The translations under genes were made by a program, and so were the position numbers. 64,000 bases of DNA from Onchocerca volvulus. Its lineage: Eukaryota; Nematoda; Chromadorea; Rhabditida; Onchocercidae. The notes under the pieces were generated by a model, which was given only the letters and a program-made list of their open reading frames with translations, searched no databases and had not been told where the DNA came from. The DNA lies in contig HG738137.1 of NCBI GenBank assembly GCA_000499405.2, positions 21,662,603-21,726,602 of the forward strand, in the 5' to 3' direction. Positions within the stretch are counted from its first letter, which is position 1, and each line of letters opens with the position of its first letter. Shown piece after piece: positions 35,883 to 49,255 of this stretch.

Positions 35883-38800
35883 TCAGGCATCGTAGAAATG
35901 GAGACATCTCTGCATGGCTACTTCCCATTTTTTAAAATTTTGCAATAATTCCTTGCGAATGGTTAGTTCTGGAACAAAAATCTTTTCAATATCGATTAGA
36001 TCATCTAAATCATCCTTATTCCATAGACCACATGTGATTCCTGCCATCATAGCAATACCACATGCAGAGGCAAAACTTGGATTACTGATTCTTTGTAACG
36101 GAAGTTTGATCAGAGTACTAATTGTCTGGCAGATAAAATCATTCATTGACACGCCACCACAACATCTACAAAATAACAACTAATTAATTATGGAAATCCG
36201 TCTGATAAAAGGTCAAGAAATAATGAATAACAATAGCTGGAGATATCAATAATGTGTTTCAAAACTGAATTGAAACAAATGATGAGATGTAGTGGACAAT
36301 TACATGTATGACGATGAGAAGACATACCTAACAAATCCTGTAGAACAAGTGCCAATTTCGTCACGAACTGTTCGCCATATCTGATAGATTCGAAATGCAA
36401 TTGATTCAAGAATTGCCCGAACCATCTGCTCCTTAGTAGTATCTGGACGGATACCCAAGAAACCACAACATGCAGTATCGTCATTCAGTGGAGTCTGAAT
36501 TCCAAAGAATGCTGGAATGAAGTACAGGCCTGCAAATAAATCGATGCTATTTAAACTCCTTCACGTCTTTTACTTCTGCTTTAACAGTCACTTTACTTCT
36601 GCTTGATTTTGTACTATGCCGGAATTAGTGGAAATCAACTATTGAAATACCCTTTGAAAAAAATAAAGGCTCGAGTACAGCGGTGAAATTAGCAGAAATG
36701 AAAAACTGCACCATTGGTGTTCAATTAACGAAAATAAAAACTGAAAATAACACTATAGCATTAATGTCTAGTTCATAGGATTTCATTGTATACTAAATAC
36801 ATAAAACAAAAAAACCAAATTTTATACCAGAAATAGAGCAACTTTGAGCAATTCGTGAAGTAACTGTTATATCTTCGAATAAACCAATGGATTCTGCCCA
36901 ACGAAGAATTGTCGCAGTATCTTGAGAGTAACCTTCCGCAATAAATTGCAACGAATTCGGGAATTTCCATCCAACCAAAGGATACAAACCTTTAGTATCT
37001 AACAATTAATTCTACATATCAAAAAAAGAGAAAGAAAATTGAAATAATCAAGATGAAAAATCAAGCACCTTTAAGAGAAGAATGGGGTGACGCGCCAGTA
37101 TTGACATCCACAAAGGATCCAGTACCAAGCGAAACTACAACACTATTTTCTATCCAACAACCACAAGCGAATACAGCACTTTGCTGATCACCTGCCTTGC
37201 ATAAGATATACATTATACAAAACTCAATTATAAGCGATTAGTGATAATTATTATTTTTGGGACTCAATTATTACAGCATTATTCGGTATTTTTTTTCGTG
37301 GCTGATTAGTTTAGTTTTTTTTTTTTGTTTAATTTGCTCTATTAATCTACAAGAATTAAAATCCAAGTGGGAACATATTTATTTGTTAAAAAACAGCCTG
37401 TCCTAATTGCATTCGAATAATTCAACATAACCGGCAAAATGAAAAATAATTGTAAACAGCCTATAACTTTAGTGAACAATTAAGTTCATCAACTTTAATG
37501 CAATATTAGACTATATAAATATTTAATAAGAATAAAGCAATATATAGAAAAAATCATATTGTATCACAGGAAATAATCAGTGAGTGTAAATACAGAAAAC
37601 GATGCTATAAAAAAAAAAAAAAAAAGGAGAAAAAATGTTTAAAAAAAAGGCGCAAAACAAAAAAAAAAAGACATAAAACATAACGATACTTACAGCAGCA
37701 GCTACAGTAATTGGAGCACCAAATAACTTTTTATCGGTAACAGCAAGTCTCACTCCAGCAGAAAATGTGAGGCGTGGAAGTACTGATGTAGGAAAAGAAA
37801 AAAATTGCAGTAACCAATAAGCCCACTCCATCTGAAAGGTTACTTTTTTTAGTCGTTAATGAAGTTAATTTTTTATTTTGGCATCTGTTATAAATTGATT
37901 TATCCTCAACTATTCTTCCTTCTTATGACAGTAATATAATGAAGAAAGGATGGATTTTTTTTTCTTTTAATTTAAGCTTCTTTTTTAGACATCTAAATGA
38001 AACATCACTCTACAATCGCACCAGATAATTTTATGTGATATGAAAATTATTTGTATTGTAGATTTTGAGCTATAAAATCAGATAAACAATATAAAAGAAT
38101 AAAAAATCAAGAAAGTAAAGAGGTGCTATAAAATGAATAGAAGGACAATAACGTACCGTGTAAGGGTCAAACAATCCTGTACTACTTGCGTTAGAAGGTT
38201 CGCTAACACAAACGACACCACCAGAAAGTCTGTATATCAACCAAGTATCGAGACAACCAAAGGCGAGTTTTCCTTGTTTAAGTAGTCTCTGCATTTCTTC
38301 ATTCTAAAGAATTAAAGGAACAATTACTAAAATTAATTACCAAGTTATTCGCTTATCTAATGATATGAATTTACGGACCACTATTTGTAATTTGTTAACC
38401 TCAGCAAGAGTGATTAAAAAACGGTGTGTCACCATCGCATTTAAAAAGGAGAATATTCGAACAGCCATATATCTCCGAGACTGTGTCAGCTTGTGTAAAA
38501 CATAACCGATCAAATTCATCGCCTGAAGGTAAAAATTTTAAAACAAGAAAAATTTAGTGGTAATTCCTATTGAGTAGCACATAAAGACTATAGTGTACAA
38601 CATGAAAGTTCATTCATTATTATATAATCCAGCTTAGTATTAAAAATAAGATAAATACTTTTAAAGACCACGAATTGTTCCACTTCTTACATTCTTCTCT
38701 CGCACGACAGTCTTTCCAAGTAATTAATCGATGACATGGTTCCCCGTTTTCTCTAAAGAATATAAAAATATGTTTTGGAAATGATCTTATAACTAAAATA

Positions 38801-40011
38801 AGTAGAAACATGGTTTCTGCCTGACAACCTACTTATTCCAACAAATGAATGTATTCCTTTGGCAGCTAATTCCCATACCAATTACTGCTCGTGCATCACA
38901 TTTTGTTTTATCCACTGCAATTAAATATTTTTGATAACATTGATTGAGAAATCACCTTTATCGCTGTTTGTTTTATAAATTTAGAAATTTCTACATTTCA
39001 CTGATAATTACTCTGTTATACATCTATTAACTATTGTAGGTAGATAAGAAAAATATCTTTTTTTCCAGCATTCTGCAATATAATTATTGGAATGTAAAAT
39101 AACTTAGCATTTCTAGATACATCATTCTTTAAACGATAATATAAAGCGATGACTAACAACATTATTAATGCACTGACATAAATGGATAACAGAAAATAAA
39201 TATGCGTAATTAACTGATAGATAAACCAAATTTATGAATACTGTTTCGTAAAAAAATTTTCAAGACGCATTGTTCTTTGGTATTAAAAATATGGTTCATT
39301 TTTTTATATTTCATTAATTTTAAACATCTAATAACAAACAATCAAACCATACATAATTCAGAAACCAATGTAACCAACTGATTCCAAAGAAAATTAGGAT
39401 CAATCTCTGCGCGAAGGCCATCTTCATTAACGCCTTTATACTGAACAATGACCTGAAATAGAAATTTAATGATTGCTATCATATTAATGAAATCAATAGC
39501 GCTCATGTCAGAAAAATAGTTTTGTCATTCTGAACGATGGGTCTTTTTTTAGCTGACCAACAAAGCAAAAGAAAACTGCTGTACATGCATATATTGAAAA
39601 AATATGATAAACTATGAAATTATAACATTATATGACTGTCGTAATTTAATGAACGATCTATTACCAATTTTTTTGCTATCACATCAGCCTTTTTGTTAGG
39701 ACCTGTTAATTTCTTGCGAAAAAAAAAAGAAAAAAGAAAAAATAAAAATAGTAAAATCTTAGGAAGGACTGAAAAATAACACTGAATTGGAGAAAGCAAC
39801 AAACTTCAAGGTTTCAACTTCAAATATCATGAGGTTTCAATAAGAACTGTCGCACTTCAAAAGAATAACAACTGCCTCTTACTGATTCTTTGCTATAGCT
39901 AACGAGCTGACAACGCGAATTGTATAGGCATGCCGTAATTGTTGTTGTTCCAATATCAATTGCAATAATGTTCGCTTTTCTTCTTTCGCCATGATCTCCT
40001 GACTCAAGCAT
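35883..40011 (-). CDS. GK5: FGGY-family carbohydrate kinase, glycerol kinase 5 type
   Basis: ATP-dependent sugar-alcohol kinase fold; GK5 is annotated as a putative glycerol kinase and its physiological substrate is not well settled. Exons: 40011-39883, 39452-39353, 38914-38833, 38752-38659, 38522-38400, 38303-38157, 37831-37694, 37195-37069, 36989-36828, 36529-36328, 36165-35883; 528 aa (human GK5 529). Visible motifs: phosphate-binding AIDIGTTTITACLY, GMGISCQRNTFVCWN, TWLIYRL...SNASSTGLFDPY, the catalytic-base segment AGDQQSAVFA (Asp about residue 274), SLGTGSFVDVNTG, and ILESIAFR. The usual DGG near the C-terminal nucleotide site reads CCGG here. The end of exon 5 was placed at GAG|GTTAAC because it gives exactly the human spacing from RLVWIL to CCFG. 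The ATG lies four bases behind GGCAG, a possible spliced-leader acceptor. Confidence 0.92.
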
Positions 40012-41159
40012 TCACCTGCCAATAATACTTATTATACTCATACTTTTTCAATCATTTATCAATTGTCTCGTAGCGATAGTAATGTAATTAGTGATGTAAT
40101 GTTTTAATCTTGACACTTTCTTTTTCAGCTTCATATTGTTAAAAATAAAATATGGTCTTCCGAAATATCGACAATTGGATCAAAATCATATTTGGCATTT
40201 TTTTACACTTTGACTCCTATCCTATCTTCCTTAATCGAGAATTTCTCGATTCCACCTGCAAAATAATTCAATGTCAGTGAAGTGATGTCTCATTCTTCAT
40301 AGGAAATGTAGGTACTATGTTTACCTTTCTAAAATCCATTAGTTGCTTAACATGTTAAATTAAATGAAGCAATGAAAGAGAAAGAAAACGAGCCTCCGTG
40401 AATGGAAATATCGCATATTGATTTTTCGGTACGATTCGTGTTGCTTGGAAGATGAGAAATGTACACTCTGCGACATCTTGTGCACTCAGCAGACTGCTCC
40501 AAAATCTGAACAAATTGGAAAGACCAAGTGATGAATGGGTCGCATTCATAGATGATCACGCAGTCGCAGCCATTCTTTCTCCTTAAGATAACAAATTCAC
40601 TGGATAACTTCAAGTTCTTATCCCTCGATCTGTGGAGTAATTACTAGCGATGAAGTTAGCAATACAAAAATGAATATCTTTTCGAAGCATCAAATATATT
40701 GAATTTTTTGATATTTCCGTCCTTTAATATTTTTAGAATCTTTAAAAAAACCCCAATTATTCCCTGCCAATAATAAATACAGAAACGAAATCCCGACTGC
40801 AGAAAATAAATCTGAGGACGATGTCAACTTGCTAATTAATGCAATGCAAAAGTATGACTCATGATTGAGCTATGTCTGTGACATGACTTTGCATTTGATT
40901 CAGTTGAGAAGCTGCGATAAGCAAGAGGATATTAGAAACGTTTTTGTCCTTTACGCAATAATACTAACACGTTTAACTCACGTGTAACTTACATACCACG
41001 TACGACTCATCTGTAGTCGGCTGACGTCAGATATTTACGTTTCTGACTTTTAGTTGGACATTCTTTGATGTTGAACGTTGTCATCTCGTTTTTAGCTTTC
41101 TGAATCTTTATTGGGCTATTTTGAATCCGTCACATTATTTGGGTTAATTTAAAATTGTT
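40012..41159. other. GK5 promoter side, with a CRE-like palindrome
   Basis: About 1.15 kb upstream of the GK5-type gene. It contains a 54-codon plus-strand open frame without an early ATG at 40422-40586 (GTIRVAWKMRNVHS ... DEWVAFIDDHAVAAILSP), less AT-rich than its surroundings and unrecognised, and a palindromic TGACGTCA at 41022-41029. Confidence 0.45.
41022..41029. promoter_or_regulatory. TGACGTCA palindrome (CRE/ATF-type site)
   Basis: Perfect 8-bp consensus for CREB/ATF bZIP factors, 130 bases before an ATG at 41160 and about 1 kb upstream of the GK5-type start. Function is inferred only from the motif. Confidence 0.4.
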
Positions 41160-41222
41160 ATGGCATCTTTTCTGGCTAGAATTGTTCATCTCGAAAGAGA
41201 AAAAACTAAACTATTCAGAAAA
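41160..41222 (+). CDS. Candidate first coding exon, unknown gene
   Basis: ATG opens 21 codons (MASFLARIVHLEREKTKLFR, then K) up to an A|GTAAAG donor. Composition is amphipathic and charged, unlike random AT-rich frames nearby, and a CRE-like site lies upstream. I could not find a downstream exon that joins convincingly. One weak option is the exon after TATATAG at 42381, reached from an alternative donor at GAG|GTCACA. It may be the 5' end of the large gene that follows, or unrelated. Confidence 0.22.
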
Positions 41223-43446
41223 GTAAAGATAAGAGGTCACAATACAGATATTTGTGTGAAATTATCATCAGTTGATTGATTATGTCAAGTGATCATTATT
41301 CGGAATAAATTAAAATGTGATTAAACATAGTAATAAGATCACTAAGGAAGATGCTACTCAACTTCATTATTCAAATGGTAAAAACGGGGAAATATCCCAA
41401 AAGCAACTATGCATAAAGTCTAAAGTAGTTTGAATTATTATTTTCAAAAAAAGCTTAAATCATCTCCTTGGCTGAAGATTTCAAGATTCTGAGCACAATA
41501 TATATGTTAGGAAGATTTCGCAAAAATTTGATAATGAGTTGAATGATTGTTTTCATCGGCAATTTACCCTAAATTTTACTTAATTCAATTTAAAACAATT
41601 GGCGATGAATTTTCAGTTTATTTTTGAAACCAAACTTAATCAAAATAGTAAATATTCAATTTTAAATAAAATTTTATAATTAAGCTGTAGTCTTATACTA
41701 TTAGTAGCATCCAGTTTTTTTTTCTGTTTGTTCCATTTTCTTTATGCAAAATTATCGTCAAGTGACTAACTCATTTATTAATTGCCTGAAATTTTACTCA
41801 AATAAAACAGGAGACTCAAAATCTGTCAAATGATACTTCTCGTAGTGAAAGTACCAAACTAGAAGACTCATAATTTCTAACATCTCTTGCATGCATGTGC
41901 AGCTGTTGTTTTCATCGTTACTTGACAACTGTATCAGCCTTATATAGGTAATGTTAGGTACCACTCTCATCCAAATAAACTGGAATTTAAAATCTTGTGT
42001 GAATATTCTCGTCGCTGCAACGAGCAAAACTTGTTAATTGCTAATTATCCATATCAATTTCTCACATCAATGTGATATAAATAACAATAGAGAAGTAACG
42101 ATAGCGATATTAGAACTAGTAGATGTGTGGCAATACAATCAGTTATCATGGCTCGAATTTATGAAAATAAACCTTAATGTACGTGATGAACTCTACTATT
42201 TAGAATTGGTACTCAAGTAATCTTCTAGTCTTCATTTTTGAAATTTTCAAAATTTCAAAAAAACTTATGCTCTTAAAAAATTTGAAATTTGCAAATATTG
42301 CATTATACTATAAATTTATTGTAGTAAAAATGAGATTACAATTTTTATTTTTGATTAATTTCATTTTTCTTTGAATATATAGAATGTGCAAATCATCGCT
42401 CTATACGATCCGTTCTTGAAGTCGTAAAATGTTTCTGAAAAATAACTCTATCCTTGGGCATTTCACTTGAAGCGTACTTGGAGAATACGTCAAAGTTTAA
42501 ATTTTATTTGGAACAAATGAAAATGATAGCAAAACTTGTAATGCAATTAGGACAACAAAACGTATCGTTTAGATATTCGAGGTCATCTCAGTATCTTATA
42601 TATATAAGATATACATATCTGCAGCAAATAGTGTATGCCATGCAGAAACTTGCAAACATTCAACTAGACATTTATATAATGTATATCACATGAATATGCA
42701 TGTATGCATGCATGCATGCACGCGTCTATAAAAAGAGTCACAAATTCAAGATGGCATCATTTGTTATCGAATTGAATTGAACTCTGCCATATTTCTCGAT
42801 GGCATTGTTCAAAGCGATTTCTGAAAATTGGCGTATGTTGGAAATTGTTCTAAACTCAATGACCTTCAGAAAACTTTTTTTCAATATTTTTTTTTTCGTC
42901 AAAAAGTTGAACAGCAAAAAAATTAGCAAAGGTCAAATTTTTGTCCAAAAATAAACTGATAGAAATTTAGCTTATTTTGCCTTAACATCATCATCTAGAG
43001 GTTGTAGTTCAAATTCTGATAGGATTATTGATAACAGATGAAAACATTTCGATCAGTGGTCTAATTTCTGAAATAATATTTTGGCGGTATTGCTTATATA
43101 TGATGCTGACATTGAAAATTTAAATGATATCATTTGATTAGAATTCTAATTTTGTTTAAAATTAAGGTGTGATTTGAAATTAAAATGCTTACTTGCTGTT
43201 ACTCACGCTACTAATTATCGTAAATATAAATTAACTTGAACAATTCGTATTTTATCAATGAATCTTCCTATGCCTTTTCTACCGAAATTATAAAAGTAAT
43301 TGCAGTCCTAAATTTGACTTTCTACTTTCAACTTGATGAAGTCTCTGAACTTGACAGCCACAAACAAACACTATACTGTATCGAAGAGGTCCAAAGTTCT
43401 AGTAATTTGATTTGGTGAAATAAGCGAGATCGTACATTACCTTCTT
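41223..43446. other. AT-rich stretch before the large plus-strand gene
   Basis: About 2.2 kb without a convincing gene. A plus-strand frame around 42439-42690 begins with a helical-looking segment but has no ATG and turns into simple TATA sequence. A GCAT microsatellite lies at 42696-42720. The promoter of the gene starting at 43447 may be here. Confidence 0.35.
42696..42720. repeat. (GCAT)n microsatellite
   Basis: TATGCATGTATGCATGCATG-type run of about six GCAT units, self-complementary. Confidence 0.85.
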
Positions 43447-46400
43447 ATGTCAACATCGGAAAAGCCACTTGAGCTGACGACAAGCATCTGTCATCCACAA
43501 CAACGACGACAGCAACAACCATCCTCTGCTAAGGAACTTGCGATAACAACAAGTTCAATCTCAAATTCAGGTCAGCAATACATTCTGTTTATTACTATTC
43601 ATACTATTTTTGCTTACATTTTAAACAAAAAGTTATTTTAAATTATTTGGTGTGCATCTACTTTGTAAATTATTTTATCTAATTAGCTAATTAAAAGAAA
43701 AGTCTGTAATCATTGTTAAAAAAACTGTAGGAGATTACCCATTGCATATATCAAAGAAATAATTTAAAGATCAGCATTCAGCAGATAAAGTTAAATCCAC
43801 TAATTCAGATGTTTTACAAGCAAAATGCTTCATTTTTAGAAAAAATTTTTAGAAAACACGTTCTGCAAATTAGAAGTATACTGCAATCGGCTACAAAAAT
43901 GTTGATATTTTATGTTTTAGATGACAAAGTAACTTTTTGCGAGAATTTTTGCATCGAAATTTCAGGTTCGTTATTATCATCATCAACGCCTGCAACAACT
44001 ATAACAACTAGGCCTGACCCAGTCACATTTCAAAAGCCTTTCAACAACTTTATCGATGCTATTGTCGCTGTTTTCACCGTTAGATTGAATTTTATTTGAT
44101 TTTAAAAGATAAATGTACATAATGCTTTATTTACAGATGACAGTTCTACTGATTTTGAGTCTAAATTTTTTAAAAGTTGATTCGTCAAATAGCTAATTTT
44201 CGTTGATTCAGTAACTTCCTAGAGGACATTTTAAAAGCAATAATGACTGTAATTTACAATCTAAAAAAATATATTCGAAATCTGCCAGAATGAACTTTCT
44301 CCGACCTTTCTCATAGAATTTTTAAAATCTTTTTTTCCCCTGTTTCTATACAAATTAATTCCGATTGTATCAAAATGAATTTGTATCATGACGAAATAAG
44401 TTCACAATTCTTTAAATAAATACAGAATTAGAGGAATAAAGAAAAAAAAAGCAATAGAGATCGAATAAAGAAGAGATAATGCAATTATCACAGTTTAAAA
44501 GTTGATTTCTTTCATTTTTATAAGAAAAAAATAAATTTTTTCAATATTTGCTCGAAATTAATCCAAAAATGACAAATAATGTCAAACGAAATAATGAAAT
44601 TCGAAATATTTACGTTTACTTTACTATCTTTAGAGGAAGTTAGCAAAAATGTTCTTACACTCATCATCTTAGCAAAATTTCCATTCACAATTTATTCACA
44701 ATTTCAATTTATATTAAACGCTCTATCATACGTCACTCACTCCACGTTAACAATTTTTAAATTCCTGTCATTCACATTAAGTTGCTAATCGAAAGTATAA
44801 AATTTTTTTGAGATGTGTAAGCTTCTCTGACATATTTCAACAGCTTAATGAATTTTTTTTTCGCTTTTTTATGAAGTTTTTTTTTTCTTTTATTATAATA
44901 TGTGATAACACAAACATAGTCTTCGATATCGTCTTTTTCAAATCATCAGATGAGGTGATCAAGTTGGAGATTTTTTTTTTTTTTTTTTTGATTGATCGAA
45001 GAAGAGGAAGGAGAAGAGATATGAAACGAACTGTACGTAATTTTAGCAACAGATAAAAAAAATCCTTCGACCGAGTTTTTGGTTGCATTAAGATATTGCA
45101 GTCAGTCAATGTCGAAATGATGATCTGGAAAGGGGAAAGATGTGAATTGAAATGTAGAAAAAGCCATCAAATAAGTTTTTTTCTCCTTTTCTTTACGAAA
45201 CTTCTTTATCAACAAGTATAGTGGCGCGAAAATCAATCATACAATGTTCTTCGTTACCTTTAGTTATGTGAAGAAAAATGATGACCTTACTGCCATCATT
45301 TATTTTTGAAAAGCAATTTCACTAATCACTACATTTTATCTTATGTCCTCTTTTCTTCCATTTCATACAGCATTCAAAACTGGAAACCTCGGTTTTCTCA
45401 TACAATTTGCATTTTAGCTTATAGTTTACTATAGCTGTAATCGACTTTAAAAAATAGCTATTTTTGACTCTTAGTGGTAACTTTTTTTTCTACTGTTTAA
45501 CAGAAACCTATCATTGATATTTTAAAAGGTTTCTATCATGAGGAAGATATAGTTGAACATGAGAAATATCCAAAGTTGATATCCTGAAATCGATCAAGAA
45601 ATATTGAAATCATTCAAGAAGTTATTTTTCCATTGTATTAATTCCATGATATGAACGAATGTAATGGCGATCTGGCATTGGTAGGCATTTGCCAGTTGAT
45701 TAATGAAACGAGTTTTAAAAGTGGATATGAATTCGTTATTTAGAAAAAAGAAAGCACATACCTTTATCTTCTGAAAAATCAAATGAATTTAGTTCGCAAA
45801 ATATGATCTGATTAAGGAGCTTAATTTAGAAAATATTTTTGATCATTTTATTGATTTATTTTGTTTTTAAGTCCGAACTATTAATTATGCTCCCTTTCGA
45901 AGCATTTCTTCCAATAGTCAAATGCAGAAGAAAAGATATCGTTTGCCTAAAAATTCTATCCGTCATATGTCATTTCAAAGTTTTCTCAGAAGTTGTCTCG
46001 AAGAGGATATATGGCTGTAGATTATTGAATTATTTGTTAATATGGGATAGCCCAAGCTTAATTCCTACATTTTTGAGAAATGCTATACAAATTTTTTCTA
46101 TATTTCATACGCTATTTTAAGTGTACGTAAACTTACTGCTTTTAACCAAAAAAAAAAAAAAGAAAACAATTTCTCGACGATCGTTTTTCCAGTTTCACAG
46201 ATCAGCGAAACGTGGAATCAAAGAAGCCAAAACTTTTTTTGAACAGATGACTTTTGATACAGAATTGCCTTCACTGCGACTATTGACATTTTCCATTATT
46301 AGTGTGTGACAGAATTAGTATCATACTTCATTTTACACTTATTTTTGCTTGACGACAACAGCTTTTTCATTTAAATTAAAAGAAAATAATTAATTGTAAG

Positions 46401-49182
46401 AGTCATTTCTCACTATTTTCTATCCCACAATTATTTCCCTTTCGCCCATTTCTATGCATTTCAATGACACAAATAAATCATCATTGAGCTGAGAAATGAT
46501 GACAATTTGGGGAAAAGTTACAATTTTCCAGTTCTTCTTCACTTTTTTCATTGTATATGTGTACAGTCCTTATCAACACAACTAGCATATTTTCTTTTTG
46601 TCTTAATTAGAGCAATTAAAAATTTTTGAACGCATGATCATGGTACCAAGTGCTCAAAAAAGTAATTCTAATCAAATTTCATTCGATTTCAGTTCATATA
46701 GGAATGATGGATACATTTTATTCGCGATTTTTTCCCAATTTTCATGTCGATTTTTCACTTTTTTTTTTAGCACCAAATGTTGGTACAGGCCATTTGCAAA
46801 AATAAACGTCTCAATACATACATCTTCTCCAAAAAATTAACAAAATTTTCGGTTTTCCTTTACGGCAGAACCCTACTACTAAATTGATCAAAAAGTTTTG
46901 CAGCATATAAAAGCTCTGATCAGTATATGAAATGCTAGAAAAAAATTGATAAAAATAATGATAATATTGACAATATCCTCAGTACTGCTGAGAAGATGAT
47001 TAAAAATTTTTTTAAAATTAAGAAATGCATTTCCATTTGGTAATAGTTGCTATTATCCATAAAGTTGAATTTTTATTTTGCTGTCAATAATTTTGAATAA
47101 GGATTGATTTTTAATTAATAATTTTGAATAAGAATTGATTGTTAATTACTTTCCACAAAGTTGATCTAGAAATTTGGATTTCTATCAAGATTTTTACTAA
47201 CTTTACAATAAACTAAAATCTAGAAATTTAATTTATTGAATAAAATTTTCATAATTTTGCTAGTATCAATTCACTAATAAAATCAAAAATTTTCTTATTT
47301 ACTTAGAATTAGAGGGAAAAATTTCCCACATAATTAATGACTTGTACTAAATGAACAAAAATTGGCAAAACTTTTTGCTTTGGTAAAATTTTTTGCTTTG
47401 GTAAAATTTTTTGCCTTGCCAAAACTTTTTACTTTGATAAAACTTCTTGCTTTGACAAAAGTTTTTGCTCTTCCACTCCATTTTTTTTTTTTTGGACTTT
47501 TTTAATTGGAAAACTGTCTTTTATGAAATAGTAGGAAAAATGGAGCAAATAATTGAATTACAATCCTATGTTATCAAAAAGGTCGAAATTATTTCATATT
47601 TATGAAATTCTTCAAAAAATTCTAATTTTAATTTTTTTAGACGCAAAATATATTGTTTTAAGTAATCAATTCTTCTGTTAATACTAGTGTAAAATCTATC
47701 TTTATGCTTCCTAGTACGATTCTGTTACTGGAACAAGAGAAAAATTATTATTTGAAATTGTTAAAATTTATTGAATTATTATACACTTTTGAAAATATAC
47801 TTCCTCTTCATTTTTGAAAATTTCTAATGCATTCCAATAACTTGTGAATTTCCAATTCTCAATTAGCCAATTATAAATGCATTTGTGGACTTATTTAGAT
47901 TACTTTGTTTCGTTCACTTTGAATAATTTCATCAAATTTCACTGACTAATTCTGCAAGCTATCTGATTTCTTTAAAGTAAACTTCCTCCTACTTTTTTTT
48001 CAACTCGCTCATTTTTTTCCACACTCAAATATTACACTGACACAAAATCCATTGGCTGTTGAGTTAAAATAATTTATTGTTTCTTTCCCCTCATTAATGT
48101 TATATTTTCTATTACATATAAATAACGCCTTCGTAAAAATTTAACTTTTAAGTTACTTGCGAGAAATAAGTTAAAATTTTATGATAATGCGTTAAAGTAG
48201 CTGTTGAAATGTGACTGCCAGAAATGAGAGCAAATGCAAAATTTTGCTTTAGAATTGTAATTTTAACTTGCAGATTCAATTTTCATTTATGGATTTAGAG
48301 AAATTAGTTCAATTTCTGATTTTTTCTAGAATCTTATCGCTTATGCTATGTAATATTTCTGTGTGCCATAATTTTCCTTCTTTTGATAACAGTTTTAGTC
48401 TTTTGTAGCTAATAATATACATTGAAATCTAATTATAATTCGTGCATTTAATCTTCAACAATATTTAAATTCTTCATTTATTAAATTGACACGTACAATT
48501 GATTTTGGAACTATATAGCACAAGTAATGTCGCATTATTGATGTAAGGCAGTGCTAGCTATTCTAAATTTTAATAATCCAGATATGACATATGACCTACG
48601 ACAGCATGCTTTTAATTTAAAATCAATCATTTTTAAAATAAAAATAAGAGCTAAGAAAACGATGATTGCTGCATTTTCGCTGATAGCACTTTTTTTTTCA
48701 ATAGATTTTGTTCAGTAGAATTATGAGAATCACTAGTAATTATATATCAGTGCTTATTACTCATGTATATTTCAAATGTAAATGTTTCATCGGCTGTTTT
48801 ATTCTTTGTAAAAGAAACATACATTTTAGAAAATGTGAAAATGACAGTCATTTTAGTTGCTTGGGTTATTTACATTTAAAATGAAAATATTGTAAAAGTG
48901 AACGTTTCTCCCATTAATGTTCCATCTTTCTATGATTCAACCTATCTATGTTTTATTATTATTTCATAACATTTTGATTCTCAAGAATTTCATTTTCAAC
49001 ATAATTCAACAAAATAATTCTTTATAAAATTCATCATATCAATCATATCTTTATTCCAGATGTTCAATAATAATAAGCAATTATAAATAATAATGATGAT
49101 AATAATAGTATTTGCATAGTTTATTAGCAAATTTCACTCTGGAAAAGTAGAAATTTGAGAAACCTATCATTTATTTATTTGC

Positions 49183-49255
<73 letters not shown>

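Noticed and set aside
39620..39802. Minus-strand frame between GK5 exons 1 and 2
   Set aside because: Exon 1 joins exon 2 directly in phase and gives the expected spacing to the family alignment. This frame is intronic and Phe/Leu-rich.
45839..46309. Two consecutive plus-strand frames of 93 and 62 codons in intron 2 of the large gene
   Set aside because: Phe/Ile/Leu-rich as expected from AT-rich DNA, no matching splice sites in phase with the flanking exons, no family similarity.
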